Below, piece after piece: positions 16,594 to 26,422 of a DNA stretch of 41,120 bases. Each line of letters begins with the position of its first letter. Position 1 is the stretch's first letter. Origin of the DNA: Bacteroidota bacterium (lineage in GTDB: Bacteria > Bacteroidota > Bacteroidia > Chitinophagales > Saprospiraceae); the NCBI GenBank assembly GCA_009908745.1, contig JAAAOU010000100.1, positions 1 through 41,120 on the forward strand, in the 5' to 3' direction. The notes under the pieces were generated by a model. The model saw only the letters and a program-made list of their open reading frames with translations. It did not search any database and was not told the origin of the DNA. A program made the position numbers and the translations under genes.

Positions 16594-17829
16594 CTAAGAA
16601 CGGCGTACGGGCCGCCGCCCGTTCGCGACCGTCAAGGCCATGGCCCCTGCTACTGCGGCAAAGATGGAGACGAAGGTCCAGCCTGCATCGAGCATAATGC
16701 CAAAGGTGACCGGCCCTAAGGCTGTACTCACCACCATCACCGTAGTGAATACGCTCCGCACCCGGCCAATCACACGTATGCCGTACACCTCCGCCAAGAG
16801 CGCGTTTTTGATGGTACTGCCGGCCCCGTTGGACAGCCCCATGAACAGCAATGCGATCGGATAGGAAACAGCTTGATCGTAAAAGATGAGGATACCCAGG
16901 CCCGCCAAGTAAGGAAACATAAATGCGGGGAACAGCCGCCGCGCCGAAAGCCGGTCGACCAAAGGGCCGCTGCCGGCCATACCCAACGCGCTGGCCAAGG
17001 CGAAAGCGGAGAGCGAGCCCGCCACCCATTCTGGGCTCCAGCCCCGCGCCTCGCCCAGCTTGAGCTGGAAAAAGAAAATCGCCGTATTGGTATACCCGAT
17101 GATGAAGACTAAAGGTGCTATTACCCAGAAACGCCGTTCGCTAATAATTTGCCAAAGCCGCGTATCGGGCGCTTCGGAAGCCGGGCTTTCCGCTACGCTG
17201 TCGTGGAATTGCTGCAGCCGTGTTTTGGAGCGGTACAGCAGTAACAAAGACAGGGGGAGGACCACTACCGCTACGCTCAAGGCGGAAAACTGCAGCGTGG
17301 AACGCCACCCTACCAGGCCGATCAGCAGCGTGACAAGCAAAGGCAGCGTAGCTTCTCCCACCGGATGCCCAAGGGTAGCGACCCCGATGGCCTTTCCCCG
17401 GTTCCGCTCAAAGTACCGGGCCATGGCGGAAACCGATGTGTGGCTCATCAAGCCCTGCCCAAAGAGGCGTAAGCCGTAAAAGGCCAATACCACCATAATG
17501 ATATGCGTGGAAAAAGACAGCAGCAGCAAAGCGCCCGTCAAACCCGAAGCCACCATCACGGTATAGTAACGGATATCCATCTTGTCGAACCGGCCGCCTA
17601 ACCAAGGCAAGGTAAAAGCGCTCGACAAGGTAGCCGCAGCGTAAAGGCTTCCAAAAGTCGTGTTGCTGATGCCCAGCAGTGATTCGATGGAAGGCACATA
17701 AAGCGACAGCAGGAATGTCTGTCCAAAACTGGAGAAAAAAGTAAGCAGTAGACCAAATGCCAAAAGCGGTGCGCTGTACCGGAAAAGTTGCCAGCGGCTT
17801 TGAGCCTTGGGTTTGGGGGCTTGAGCCAT
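16594..17829 (-). CDS. MFS transporter
   Basis: About 411 residues from the ATG at 17829 (MAQAPKPKAQSRWQLFRYSAPLLAFG); a TTG 48 nt further upstream is also open but less likely. Roughly twelve hydrophobic segments flank a hydrophilic central loop (KTRLQQFHDSVAESPASEAPDTR). Loop motifs after TM2 (GGRFDKMDIR) and mid-protein (GPLVDRLSARRLFP) fit the major facilitator A-motif. It resembles monocarboxylate/oxalate-formate type MFS carriers in layout, but the substrate cannot be told. It lies between thrA and kynU, both on the same strand; 66 bp separate it from kynU. Confidence 0.85.
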   Translation of the reverse strand: MAQAPKPKAQSRWQLFRYSAPLLAFGLLLTFFSSFGQTFLLSLYVPSIESLLGISNTTFGSLYAAATLSSAFTLPWLGGRFDKMDIRYYTVMVASGLTGALLLLSFSTHIIMVVLAFYGLRLFGQGLMSHTSVSAMARYFERNRGKAIGVATLGHPVGEATLPLLVTLLIGLVGWRSTLQFSALSVAVVVLPLSLLLLYRSKTRLQQFHDSVAESPASEAPDTRLWQIISERRFWVIAPLVFIIGYTNTAIFFFQLKLGEARGWSPEWVAGSLSAFALASALGMAGSGPLVDRLSARRLFPAFMFPYLAGLGILIFYDQAVSYPIALLFMGLSNGAGSTIKNALLAEVYGIRVIGRVRSVFTTVMVVSTALGPVTFGIMLDAGWTFVSIFAAVAGAMALTVANGRRPVRRS

Positions 17830-17895
17830 ATGGTTGTTTAATTGTGGTGCTCTTCGTGGTAGAGTTTCATACACCAATCAGAATCACATGCTTTG

Positions 17896-19191
17896 CTAAT
17901 GCCCGAGCAGCTGACTAAAAGTATATACCTCCTCAAACGTATTATACAAAGGCGTGGGAGCCACCCGTATCACCCCAGCCTCGCCCGGTGCGACTTGCTT
18001 GCCGCTCAGGTTGTCCTCCCGCCAGTCGCAGACAACCCCCTGCTCGGATAGGCGGTCAAAGAGCTGTTTGCCACCGGACTCCGTGTAGATCGATAACTGG
18101 CAGCCGCGCTGCTTCGGGTCTCCCGGGGTTATGATACGGAAGCGCCCGGAATCCTCCGAAGCCTGCTGTACCAAGAACTCCAAGTAGCCAGTCAGCAGCT
18201 CGCTTTTGGCGCGCAGGGCAGGCATACTGGCCTGGTAGAAAATATCAAGGCTCGCCTTGTGCACCGCAAAGCTAAAAATCTGGGCGTTGCTCAACTGCCA
18301 GCCCTCAGCCCCCGGCATCGGCTTAAAGCCCTTGCGCATCAGGAAGCGGTCATCTTCATCGTGCCCCCACCAGCCGGCAAAGCGGGGCAGCTCGGGATTA
18401 TTGCCGTGGCGCGCGTGCACAAAAGCCCCGCTCGGCCCGCCCGGCCCCGAATTCAAGTATTTGTAGCTGCACCAGACGGCGAAATCGGCACCCCAGTCGT
18501 GCAATTGCAATGGCGCATTGCCCGCAGCGTGTGCTAGGTCGAAACCCGCGTATGCCCCCACCCGGTGGGCTGCCTCCGTGATGGCTTTCATGTCAAAAAG
18601 CTGCCCGGTGAAGTAATTGACGCCGCCGAACATGACCAAAGCGGTAGTTGTCCCGTGCTGCTCGATGGCGTCGACGATATCTTCCGTGCGTAAGGTCTCC
18701 TCGCCTTCCCGCGGCTTTACTTCCACTATGGCCTCTTCCGGGTCAAAGCCGTGCCAACGCACTTGGCTTTCCATGGCGTACTGATCGGATGGGAAAGCAC
18801 TGGCCTCCATAATAATTTTGTACCGCTCCGCCGTGGGCCGGTAGAAGCTGACCATCATGAGGTGCAGGTTGGTCGTCAGGGTATTCATGACCACCACCTC
18901 CTTTTCTTGGGCACCGACCACGTGAGCAGACTGCCGGGCCAAAAACTTATGGTAGTCTTTCCAGGGCATATCGCCGCGGAAGTGCCCCTCTACACCGTGC
19001 GTTTTCCAGTGTTCCAGCTCATGCTGCAGGGCCGCTTCGGCGGATTTGGGCTGCAAGCCTAGGGAATTGCCACAGAGGTAGAGGCTGTCCTTCCCATTGT
19101 GCGGCGGAATGTAGAATTGGTCTCTGAAGTGACGTAGTGGGTCTTGCTCGTCCAGCGATTTGGCGTAAGCCAGGGTGGCTTGGTAGGGCAT
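17896..19191 (-). CDS. kynU: Kynureninase
   Basis: PLP enzyme cleaving kynurenine or 3-hydroxykynurenine to anthranilate or 3-hydroxyanthranilate plus alanine. The 431 residues carry the family signatures LYLCGNSLGLQPKSA near the N-terminus, FDLAHAAGNAPLQLHDWGADFAVW and the PLP lysine K244 in CSYKYLNSGPGG. C-terminal VAPTPLYNTFEEVY is also typical. In Bacteroidota this enzyme serves tryptophan breakdown and de novo NAD synthesis. No other kyn gene is adjacent, but a cyclase-family hydrolase and nadK lie at 32362-34008. Confidence 0.96.
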   Translation of the reverse strand: MPYQATLAYAKSLDEQDPLRHFRDQFYIPPHNGKDSLYLCGNSLGLQPKSAEAALQHELEHWKTHGVEGHFRGDMPWKDYHKFLARQSAHVVGAQEKEVVVMNTLTTNLHLMMVSFYRPTAERYKIIMEASAFPSDQYAMESQVRWHGFDPEEAIVEVKPREGEETLRTEDIVDAIEQHGTTTALVMFGGVNYFTGQLFDMKAITEAAHRVGAYAGFDLAHAAGNAPLQLHDWGADFAVWCSYKYLNSGPGGPSGAFVHARHGNNPELPRFAGWWGHDEDDRFLMRKGFKPMPGAEGWQLSNAQIFSFAVHKASLDIFYQASMPALRAKSELLTGYLEFLVQQASEDSGRFRIITPGDPKQRGCQLSIYTESGGKQLFDRLSEQGVVCDWREDNLSGKQVAPGEAGVIRVAPTPLYNTFEEVYTFSQLLGH

Positions 19192-19218
19192 GCTCTTTTG
19201 GTGGCGAAGATAAGGAGA

Positions 19219-19707
19219 TTAAAACAAACTCCCCTGTCTGGCAAAACTCATCGGGTTTTCTAACTCCAGCAATTGCCGTTTGGTATCCAGGCCGTAGAAG
19301 TAGCCTTGCAAGTCGCCGCTCTTGGCGATGCAGCGGTGGCAGGGCACGATGATAGCTATAGGGTTGTGGCGATTGGCCTGCCCTACGGCGCGCACGGCTT
19401 TCTTGTCGCCTAGCTTTTCGGCTATAGCCTGGTAGGTGGTGGTATGGCCGTAGGGGATGTCCATGAGCAGGTTCCACACCCGGCGGTGGAATGGCGGCGC
19501 GTCCCCAAAGTCTAACTGTAGGTCGAAGGTTTCCCGCTCTCCGCGGAAGTAAGCTGCTAGCTGTTGGATGCAGGGCTTCAGTACCTCCGGGATAGGCCCT
19601 GTCGGGCAAGGCTTGGTGTCCACCCGCTGCACTGCGCTGATGCCTTCTGCGCTGCCTTCTACGCGAAGGCAGCCGATAGGGGACAAGAAATGCGCATAGG
19701 CTGTCAT
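19219..19707 (-). CDS. ogt: Methylated-DNA--[protein]-cysteine S-methyltransferase
   Basis: Suicide DNA-repair protein that removes alkyl groups from O6-guanine. The 162 residues hold the C-terminal MGMT domain: RRVWNLLMDIPYGHTTTYQAIA, the DNA-binding AVGQANRHNPIAIIVPCHR with acceptor C123, and the helix GLDTKRQLLELE. Position 126 after PCHR is Cys rather than the usual Val, a minor variation. There is no Ada N-terminal domain. TATTTTTG (19734-19727, minus) 19 nt upstream matches the -7 consensus. Gene symbol chosen by similarity; ogt-like naming is conventional. Confidence 0.92.
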   Translation of the reverse strand: MTAYAHFLSPIGCLRVEGSAEGISAVQRVDTKPCPTGPIPEVLKPCIQQLAAYFRGERETFDLQLDFGDAPPFHRRVWNLLMDIPYGHTTTYQAIAEKLGDKKAVRAVGQANRHNPIAIIVPCHRCIAKSGDLQGYFYGLDTKRQLLELENPMSFARQGSLF

Positions 19708-19757
19708 GGCTTTTTATTGGTTATCCCAAAAATACGGAAAAAAAGGATACCGCGCCA

Positions 19758-20669
19758 CTACTCGGCTACGAGCAAGGCCGCGCCAAACACGCCCGCGCTG
19801 TCCCCCAGCTCCGGGCTAAGGAAACGGGTATCTAGGCGGTTGTTAAACACATTGGCGCGCACAGCTTCCCGCCCTTTGGTGTACAGCTGCGGGATATTGC
19901 CAAGGCCGCCGCCGAGCACGACCGCGTCTGGGTCCAGAATATTGATGACCTGAGCCATCCCTTTGCCAAAAAAAGAAATCAAGCGGTCAAGCGTAGCCTG
20001 AGCAGCGTCGTCCTCATCGATAGAAGCGACAATTTGCTTCATTGTCATTCGGTTGCCGGACAGATGCTCGTAGTGCCGTTCCAATGCCGGGCCTGATATG
20101 ACCGTTTCCACGCAACCGATCTGGCCGCAGTAGCAAGGGCCCCCGGAAGCATCGAGGAAATTGTGCCCCCACTCGCCGGCGATGCCTTGCCGGCCGTTGA
20201 GCACCTTACCTTCTACCACGATACCGCCCCCTACGCCGGTGCCCATGATACTGCCAAAGACGACCGAAGCCTCTTCCATCTCGCGGGCAACCACCCCGAG
20301 TTGGGTTTCAGCAATAGCAAAGCAGTTAGCGTCGTTGGCGATCTCCACCGGTATGCCCAAAGCCGTTTCCAAGTCCCCTTTAAGAGGACGGTCTAGCAAA
20401 GCCGTCGTATTGGAGTTTTTCATCAAGCCCGTGATGGGGTCAAGGGTGCCGGGGGTGCCTATACCAATACGCTCCGGGGCTTTCCCGCTTTCTTCCTTCA
20501 GCAAGTCCACCACCCGGATGATTTGCCCGATGATGTGGTCATAGCCCTGTTCTTTGCCGGTTGGCACACGGAGGCGAGAAAGGACTTTAAGGGGGAACAC
20601 CCGCTCCAAAATGGCCCCTTCTACCTTGGTTCCGCCCAAGTCAATCCCCCAATAGCAATCGTTTTCCAT
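19758..20669 (-). CDS. ROK family sugar kinase (glucokinase/fructokinase-like)
   Basis: 303 residues. The N-terminal phosphate loop GIDLGGTKVEGAI, NDANCFAIAE with the catalytic Asp, GTGVGGGI, and the ROK zinc signature (Gly-His, then CYCGQIGCVE at about 178-187) are all present. No DNA-binding helix-turn-helix is fused at the N-terminus, so it should be an enzyme rather than a NagC-type repressor. The sugar is likely glucose or fructose; sequence alone does not decide. Confidence 0.9.
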   Translation of the reverse strand: MENDCYWGIDLGGTKVEGAILERVFPLKVLSRLRVPTGKEQGYDHIIGQIIRVVDLLKEESGKAPERIGIGTPGTLDPITGLMKNSNTTALLDRPLKGDLETALGIPVEIANDANCFAIAETQLGVVAREMEEASVVFGSIMGTGVGGGIVVEGKVLNGRQGIAGEWGHNFLDASGGPCYCGQIGCVETVISGPALERHYEHLSGNRMTMKQIVASIDEDDAAQATLDRLISFFGKGMAQVINILDPDAVVLGGGLGNIPQLYTKGREAVRANVFNNRLDTRFLSPELGDSAGVFGAALLVAE

Positions 20670-20856
20670 ACACTACTTCGCTGTTTATGTTTTTTGTCTG
20701 AAATACAGGCGTCGTAATTTTGGAGATTTTTCGCTAAAAACAGAGAGCACGAGCGATTTTTTTTAGATTTTTGCTAGCTTAGTTCAGTGTTGAATATTCT
20801 GCACTTGCTAAACAACCATTAACAGGGGCTAGATACCTGACAATCGATTGTATATT

Positions 20857-21990
20857 ATGACGGAAGGCTCTTCTTCGCATCTTCAACAGTACTCCAACGA
20901 ACACCAGCTAAGTCTGAAGCTCAAGGTGCCCGCAGAAGACAACGGCCGCCCAGTGTATGTGAGTGGCAATTTCAACCAGTGGCGTACGCGAGACGAGGCT
21001 TACCGCTTAAAGCAGACCGGCCCCGGCGAATACAGCTTCCACTTTCCCAAGCATGAAATCTTGCCCCGCCAAATGGAGTATAAATACCACCGGGGCGGTT
21101 GGGATCAGGTGGAAGTCGACCGCTATGGCAACGCCGTAAACAACCGAAGGCGAAAATGGAATGGGCAGCGGACGATCATCGACCGCGTGGAACGTTGGTT
21201 GGTAGACGGCAAAGCTTACCGCCCGGGTTACCTGCCTAAAATTGAAGTGCTGACGGAGGATTTCGATATTCCTGACCTTATAAAGACGCGGCGCATCGCC
21301 GCCTTGTTGCCGCACGACTATGACCACACAGACAAGCACTACCCCGTGCTGTATCTGCAGGATGGCCAAAACCTGTTTGACGACCACGCGCCCTTTGGCA
21401 ACTGGGGGGTGAACAAAAAGCTGGCACTGATGGCCGAACAAGGCTTCGGCGACATTATTATAGTGGCGATTGACCACGCGGAGGAGGACCGCATATCCGA
21501 GTTCACGCCTTCCTACCATACCCAACTGGGCTCCGGCGACGGAAAGAAGTACGTCCGCTTTTTGGCCGACCGGCTCAAGCCCTATGTCGATGAGCATTTC
21601 CGCACCTTGCCGGGGCGGGAGCATACGGGCATAGGAGGCAGCTCCATGGGCGGGCTCATCAGCATATACGCCGGCCTGATGTACCCCGAGGAGTACGGCA
21701 AGTTGATGATATTCTCCCCTTCTTTGTGGGTAGCCCCCAATATACATTTCCACTTTATGGACATGTATGCCCCACACGATATGCGGGTCTACGTGTACGC
21801 CGGGGAAGGGGAGAGCGAAAATATGGTCCCGAACATCCGCCGGTTCATGAACGCTTTCGAAAACAGCAGCGAAGCCGCTTTCACCTTCGAGCTTTCCCTT
21901 GATCCGGAGGGGGCGCACAACGAAGCCCGCTGGGGCCAAGAGTTCCCCAGAGCCATCGAGTGGCTGTTCTTTCACCAAAATGACACCTGA
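20857..21990 (+). CDS. Alpha/beta-hydrolase esterase with N-terminal CBM48/E-set domain
   Basis: 377 residues from ATG 20857; a TTG 9 nt upstream is also open. The N-terminus (about 15-110) resembles a glycogen-binding E-set domain: KVPAEDNGRPVYVSGNFNQWRTRDEAYRL with EYKYHRGGWDQVEVDRYGN. The C-terminal part is an esterase-D/enterochelin-esterase fold: VLYLQDGQNLFDD, the nucleophile S263 in GGSSMGG, and a likely catalytic His in EGAHNEARWG. No signal peptide, so it is cytoplasmic. Family members hydrolyse acyl esters including trilactone siderophores; the substrate here is unknown. Its end overlaps the next gene by 11 nt if that starts at 21980. Confidence 0.88.
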   Translation: MTEGSSSHLQQYSNEHQLSLKLKVPAEDNGRPVYVSGNFNQWRTRDEAYRLKQTGPGEYSFHFPKHEILPRQMEYKYHRGGWDQVEVDRYGNAVNNRRRKWNGQRTIIDRVERWLVDGKAYRPGYLPKIEVLTEDFDIPDLIKTRRIAALLPHDYDHTDKHYPVLYLQDGQNLFDDHAPFGNWGVNKKLALMAEQGFGDIIIVAIDHAEEDRISEFTPSYHTQLGSGDGKKYVRFLADRLKPYVDEHFRTLPGREHTGIGGSSMGGLISIYAGLMYPEEYGKLMIFSPSLWVAPNIHFHFMDMYAPHDMRVYVYAGEGESENMVPNIRRFMNAFENSSEAAFTFELSLDPEGAHNEARWGQEFPRAIEWLFFHQNDT

Positions 21991-23479
21991 GAACATGATT
22001 ATTAGTACCAAGATAGACCTAGACCAATACCCGCCCTCTTTGATCGTCCCCCTTTCTGCCGGGGAGCATTTACCCAAGGCATTAGGCCGGATCGCCGACG
22101 AAACCGGCGTACCGCTTTCCGCTCTGCAGCAAGAATTTAAAGCGGAGCTGTCCGACATACACACCTTATACGTAGGTGAGAGCCGTATGCACCTCTTGGG
22201 GCTGGGCAAACAGGCGGGCTTTCCCGAAGCACTGAAGGCCTTCCGTTCTTTTGCCCATCAGTACGCCAAGCAACTCCACACGCAGATTGGCGTGAGCTTA
22301 ACGCACTACCATGGAGAACTGCCCGCCGCGCAGACCACAGAAGCTGCCGTCAATGGCCTGCTTTTAGGCACCTACCAGATTGGGCGGTTTAAGACCAAGG
22401 ACCTCCCCGAGCTGCATCCGCTGCGCTCCGCCGGGGCACGATTGGAGCTCATCGTGCCAGCGGCAGCCAAAGACGACTGCCAAATCGCCGCGGAACGGGG
22501 TTCGGCTATCGCCATGACGCAAATGCGCATCATGGACCTGGTCAACGCGCCAAGCAATAAAAAACTACCAGCTGTCTTGGCGGAATGGGCACAGCAGTCG
22601 GGCGAGCAATACGGCTACAGCGTACAGGTGATGGACAAAGCGGAGATAGAAGCCACCGGCTTGCACGCCTTGCTCGCCGTCAACCGCGGCAGTGAAGCCC
22701 CGCCTTTTTTCATCATTATGGAATACAAGCCCAAGGAAGCTGCCGGGGACCTTCCCAAAGTGGGCTTGGCCGGCAAAGGGGTGACTTTCGATACGGGCGG
22801 CCTTTCCATCAAGCCTTCGACCAATATGCATTACATGAAGAGCGATATGGGCGGGGCTGCGGCTGTTTTGGGTACGATGGAAGCCGCTGCCAAGCTGCAG
22901 TTGCCGGTACACTTGATTGGCATTGTGCCCACCACGGACAACTCGGTGGACGCCGCAGCCATCAAACCGAGCGACGTGATCGACTCCTACAGTGGAAAGA
23001 CCATAGAAGTCATTGACACCGACGCCGAGGGCCGCTTGATTTTAGCCGATGGGCTGGCATACATGACCAAGCATTTCCAGCCTGACACGCTGATCGACTT
23101 GGCTACGTTGACCGGCAGCTCCGTACGGACGCTGGGCTATCATGCCGCCGCGCTTTTTTCCAACGACGATGCATTGGCAGAACAACTCTACCAAGCTAGT
23201 GAGCGTACGGGCGAACGCGTTTGGCGGCTACCCACTTGGGAAGTGTACGGTGACGAGCTCAAGTCGGACGTAGCAGATATCCGCAACCTGGGTATCCGCC
23301 CAATGTCCGGGGCGATAACCGCCGCTAAATTCTTGGAGTTTTTCACCGCCGACCATCCGCACTGGGCGCACTTGGACATTGCCGGCGTCGCGTTTGGCGA
23401 TTCTGAGTATACTTCCCAGAAAAGCGCTTCGGGCTACGGCGTACGATTGCTAATCGACTATCTACAGCACAACACTTAG
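21980..23479 (+). CDS. pepA: Leucyl aminopeptidase (M17 family)
   Basis: Di-metal cytosolic aminopeptidase. The ATG at 21980 overlaps the esterase end (11 nt); ATG 21995 is an alternative and both keep the whole domain. The C-terminal catalytic domain shows GLAGKGVTFDTGGLSIKPS, the metal-binding MKSDMGGAAAV and the family signature DTDAEGRLILADG (usual form NTDAEGRL). The N-terminal M17 domain is divergent, as in many Bacteroidota. Length about 499 residues fits. It likely completes peptide degradation begun by the exported proteases. Confidence 0.95.
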   Translation: MTPENMIISTKIDLDQYPPSLIVPLSAGEHLPKALGRIADETGVPLSALQQEFKAELSDIHTLYVGESRMHLLGLGKQAGFPEALKAFRSFAHQYAKQLHTQIGVSLTHYHGELPAAQTTEAAVNGLLLGTYQIGRFKTKDLPELHPLRSAGARLELIVPAAAKDDCQIAAERGSAIAMTQMRIMDLVNAPSNKKLPAVLAEWAQQSGEQYGYSVQVMDKAEIEATGLHALLAVNRGSEAPPFFIIMEYKPKEAAGDLPKVGLAGKGVTFDTGGLSIKPSTNMHYMKSDMGGAAAVLGTMEAAAKLQLPVHLIGIVPTTDNSVDAAAIKPSDVIDSYSGKTIEVIDTDAEGRLILADGLAYMTKHFQPDTLIDLATLTGSSVRTLGYHAAALFSNDDALAEQLYQASERTGERVWRLPTWEVYGDELKSDVADIRNLGIRPMSGAITAAKFLEFFTADHPHWAHLDIAGVAFGDSEYTSQKSASGYGVRLLIDYLQHNT

Positions 23480-23482
23480 ACC

Positions 23483-24697
23483 ATGAGCCGACCACTATCT
23501 TTTCTGTGCATTACCTGCTACTTAAAAGGGCAGGATTTTCTGCGGGCCTGCAAAGCGGCGGGCAATACCGTTTATTTGCTTACCGCCAAAAAGCTGGAAA
23601 ACGCCGACTGGCCACGCGAATCCGTAGACGAGTTTTTCTATCTGGAGACCGATGAAAACACGCCGGATAACTTCGACAAGATGGAAAAAGGCCTGGCGTG
23701 GCTCATGCGCAGCAAACGCATCGACCGCATTGTATCGCTCGATGATTTTGATGTGGAAAAAGCCGCTTACCTACGCGAGACGTTCCGCATTCCCGGTATG
23801 GGGCAAACCACCGCCCGGCATTTCCGCGACAAGCTGGCCATGCGGATGAAAGCTGAGGAAGCGGGAATCAACGTGCCTGCGTTTGCGCCCCTCTTCAACG
23901 ACGAAGTGGTGCACGAATACACGCAGCGGGTCGCCCCGCCCTGGGTCGTAAAGCCCCGGGCGGAAGCCTCCGCCACCGGCATCAAAAAAGTACACAGCAG
24001 CGAAGAACTGTGGGCCGTACTGGAAAGCTTGGGTGGAGACCGCCACCGCTATCTGGTGGAGCAGTTTAAGCCCGGCGACGTTTACCATGCGGATGCGCTC
24101 ACCGTAGACGGGAAGAATACTTTCTGCCGCATCTCCAAGTATTTAGACACCCCCTTCGAGGTGGCGCACGGCGGCGGTATATTCCGGTCGGCTACCGTGC
24201 CCTTCGGCGGGGAGGAGGACGAAGCCCTGCAAGCGCTCAACGCCAAAGTAATGAAAGCGTTTGGCATGCGGTTCAGTGCCTCGCATACCGAGTTTATCCG
24301 GGCGAAGGAGGATGGGAAATACTACTTTTTGGAAACCAGCTCCAGAGTAGGGGGTGCCCACTTAGCGGAGATGGTGGAGTATTCTTCCGGTATCAATCTC
24401 TGGGCCGAATGGGCCCGGCTGGAAACGGCCATGGCAAAGGGGCATGCTTACGAAGTGCCCACGGCCAAGAAAGACCATGCCGGCATCATCGTTTCTCTGT
24501 CCCGCTTTGAGCAGCCCGATGATACTTCTTTTGCCGCCCCTGAAGTTGTTTGGCGTTTGTACAAGCCTTACCATATCGGCATGATACTGCGGTCGGGGGA
24601 ACGGGAGCGGGTGCTGGAATTGCTAGACCAATATGCGGAACGGATACACCGGGATTTTCACGCTAGTGCCCCGGTACCGGATAAACCGCACGATTAA
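23483..24697 (+). CDS. ATP-grasp domain protein (carboxylate-amine ligase-like)
   Basis: 404 residues starting 3 nt after pepA, so probably the same operon. The ATP-grasp features are visible: RDKLAMRMKAEEAGINVPAF (start of the ATP-binding half), WVVKPRAEASATGIKKV (glycine-rich loop region), LVEQFKPGDVYHADAL, and the Mg2+-binding FLETSSRVGGAHLAEMV. The N-terminus (LSFLCITCYLKGQDFLRACKAAGNTVYLLT) resembles a pre-ATP-grasp fold. It probably ligates a carboxylate to an amine or thiol; partners and product cannot be told. No signal or membrane segment. Confidence 0.82.
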   Translation: MSRPLSFLCITCYLKGQDFLRACKAAGNTVYLLTAKKLENADWPRESVDEFFYLETDENTPDNFDKMEKGLAWLMRSKRIDRIVSLDDFDVEKAAYLRETFRIPGMGQTTARHFRDKLAMRMKAEEAGINVPAFAPLFNDEVVHEYTQRVAPPWVVKPRAEASATGIKKVHSSEELWAVLESLGGDRHRYLVEQFKPGDVYHADALTVDGKNTFCRISKYLDTPFEVAHGGGIFRSATVPFGGEEDEALQALNAKVMKAFGMRFSASHTEFIRAKEDGKYYFLETSSRVGGAHLAEMVEYSSGINLWAEWARLETAMAKGHAYEVPTAKKDHAGIIVSLSRFEQPDDTSFAAPEVVWRLYKPYHIGMILRSGERERVLELLDQYAERIHRDFHASAPVPDKPHD

Positions 24698-24704
24698 AAA
24701 GGGG

Positions 24705-26280
24705 TTACTCCGCCACAAATTCACTGGTGAAGTGGAACTGCACTTCGGGGTGGTTTTCCTGTGCCATTTTCAACGACCAAGCCGATTCTGCCAGGTAGAC
24801 CAGCTGCCCATGCTTATCGCGGGCGAGGTCTTTGGCGCGGCGGCGGCGGAAGTTTTCCAGCGCTTTGCGGTCTTTGCAGCTAACCCAACAGGCCTTGTGC
24901 AGCCGGAGCGGCTCGTAGGAACATTTGGCGCCGTACTCGTGCTCCAGCCGGTACTGAATCACTTCGAACTGCAACGCCCCTACCGTACCAATAATCTTGC
25001 GGTTGTTGTCCTCTTTGACAAATAACTGGGCCACTCCCTCGTCCATAAGCTGCGTCAGCCCTTTATCCAGTTGCTTGTACTTCAGCGGGTCGGCATTGTT
25101 CACATAGCGGAATTGCTCGGGGGAAAAACTGGGGATGCCCTTGAAATGCAGTACCTCGCCTTCCGTGACCGTATCCCCGATTTTAAAGTTGCCGCTGTCA
25201 TACAGGCCGACCACATCGCCGGGGTAAGCCTCATCGACTACCGTCTTGCGCTCTGCCATGAAGCTGGTTGGGTTGGGGAATTTCATTTTGCGCTGCTGCC
25301 GCACGTGCAGGTAATTGGTATTACGCTCAAATTTGCCGGAGCACACCCGCATAAAAGCGATACGGTCGCGGTGCTTGGGGTCCATATTGGCGTGTATCTT
25401 GAATACGAAGCCGGCGAATTTGTCTTCATCCGGCAATACTTCCCGCTCTTCGGTATGCCGGGGCAGGGGCGGCGGTGCAATTTCTACAAAGCAGTCCAGC
25501 AGTTCCCGCACCCCGAAGTTGTTGATGGCCGAGCCAAAAAATACCGGGGACAGCTTTCCCTCTAAATAGGCTTGCCGGTCAAAGTCGGGATAGACCGAAT
25601 TGATCATCTCTACCTCTTCGCGCAGTTCGTCAGCGGCTTCTTCACCGACCAACTCATCCAGGGTGTCACTTTGCAAATCGGTGATTTCGATAGACTCTTC
25701 CTCCTGCTGCTTGCCGTGGGGGCGGAAGAGCACCAGTTTCTTTTCGTACAGGCTGTAGACACCTTGGAAACGCTGCCCCATACCTACCGGCCAGCTCAGC
25801 GGGCAGACGGTCAGGCCGAGCTTTTGTTCCAGCTCGTCGAGCAGGTCGAAGCCGTCCAGCCCTTCGCGGTCCAACTTGTTGATGAAGACCATGATGGGGG
25901 TTTTGCGCATACGGCAGACGTTGACGAGCTTTTCGGTTTGGGCCTCTACGCCTTTGGCTACGTCTACGACCACGATGGCGCTGTCTACGGCAGTAAGTGT
26001 ACGGTAGGTATCTTCTTGGAAGTCTTGGTGGCCGGGTGATTTTCAGGTTCCGGTACTCAAAGGCCATGACGGAGGTCGCCACTGAAATACCCCGCTGGCG
26101 TTCGATCTCCATAAAGTCGGAGGTCGCGCTTTTTTTGATCTTGTTGGATTTTACGGCGCCGGCTACCTGAATAGCGCCGCCGAAGAGCAGCAGCTTTTCT
26201 GTGAGGGTAGTTTTGCCGGCGTCTGGGTGGCTGACGATGCCGAAAGTACGGCGTCGGCCGAGTTGTTTGGTATTTGACAT
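24705..26280 (-). pseudogene. prfC: prfC (peptide chain release factor 3), frameshifted by a 14-nt deletion
   Basis: RF3 is a GTPase that recycles RF1/RF2 after termination. The first 81 codons read normally from ATG 26280: G1 loop SHPDAGKTT (17-25), then [28 protein letters not shown]. The other frame resumes with [19 protein letters not shown] and continues through FINKLD (G4) to the normal C-terminus at 24705. Between Ile81 and PGH the family has five residues (NLLDT in E. coli; 15 nt); here only one base (26037) remains, so 14 nt are missing, including the codon of the G3 Asp. The frame shifts, and neither piece alone could be an active GTPase. A homopolymer read error cannot explain it, though a clone or assembly artefact could. 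Convergent with the ATP-grasp gene, 7 bp away. Confidence 0.88.
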
Positions 26281-26422
26281 ATAAAAACCTGAGTATTAAG
26301 AGCCTGCAAAGATAAGCAATTTTCTGCAGAGTGCCATTTGGGCTTTCCAATTAAAACACAAGGAGCAAGGGTATGGAGAACTAAGCGGAAAACCAGTCGT
26401 TATTGTTAAGTAACTCCTGCTG
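26281..26422. other. Divergent intergenic region between prfC and the antiporter gene
   Basis: 142 bp, AT-rich. It should carry both promoters, but I see no full TAnnTTTG match with a -33 partner on either strand. Confidence 0.4.

Noticed and set aside
18906-18925. Further parS-like sites (CCACGTG at about 18912 and 27804; a half-site at about 21186)
   Set aside because: Each matches only the CACGTG core or one arm, not the flanking GTTn...nAAC on both sides.
24705-25973. A separate 422-residue translation factor starting at 25973
   Set aside because: It starts inside the RF3 GTPase domain ([16 protein letters not shown]) and lacks G1. It is the downstream part of frameshifted prfC, not a gene of its own.
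26020-26060. Programmed ribosomal frameshift in prfC
   Set aside because: A frameshift alone would not restore the missing G3 residues; 14 nt are absent. No slippery heptamer is seen at the junction.
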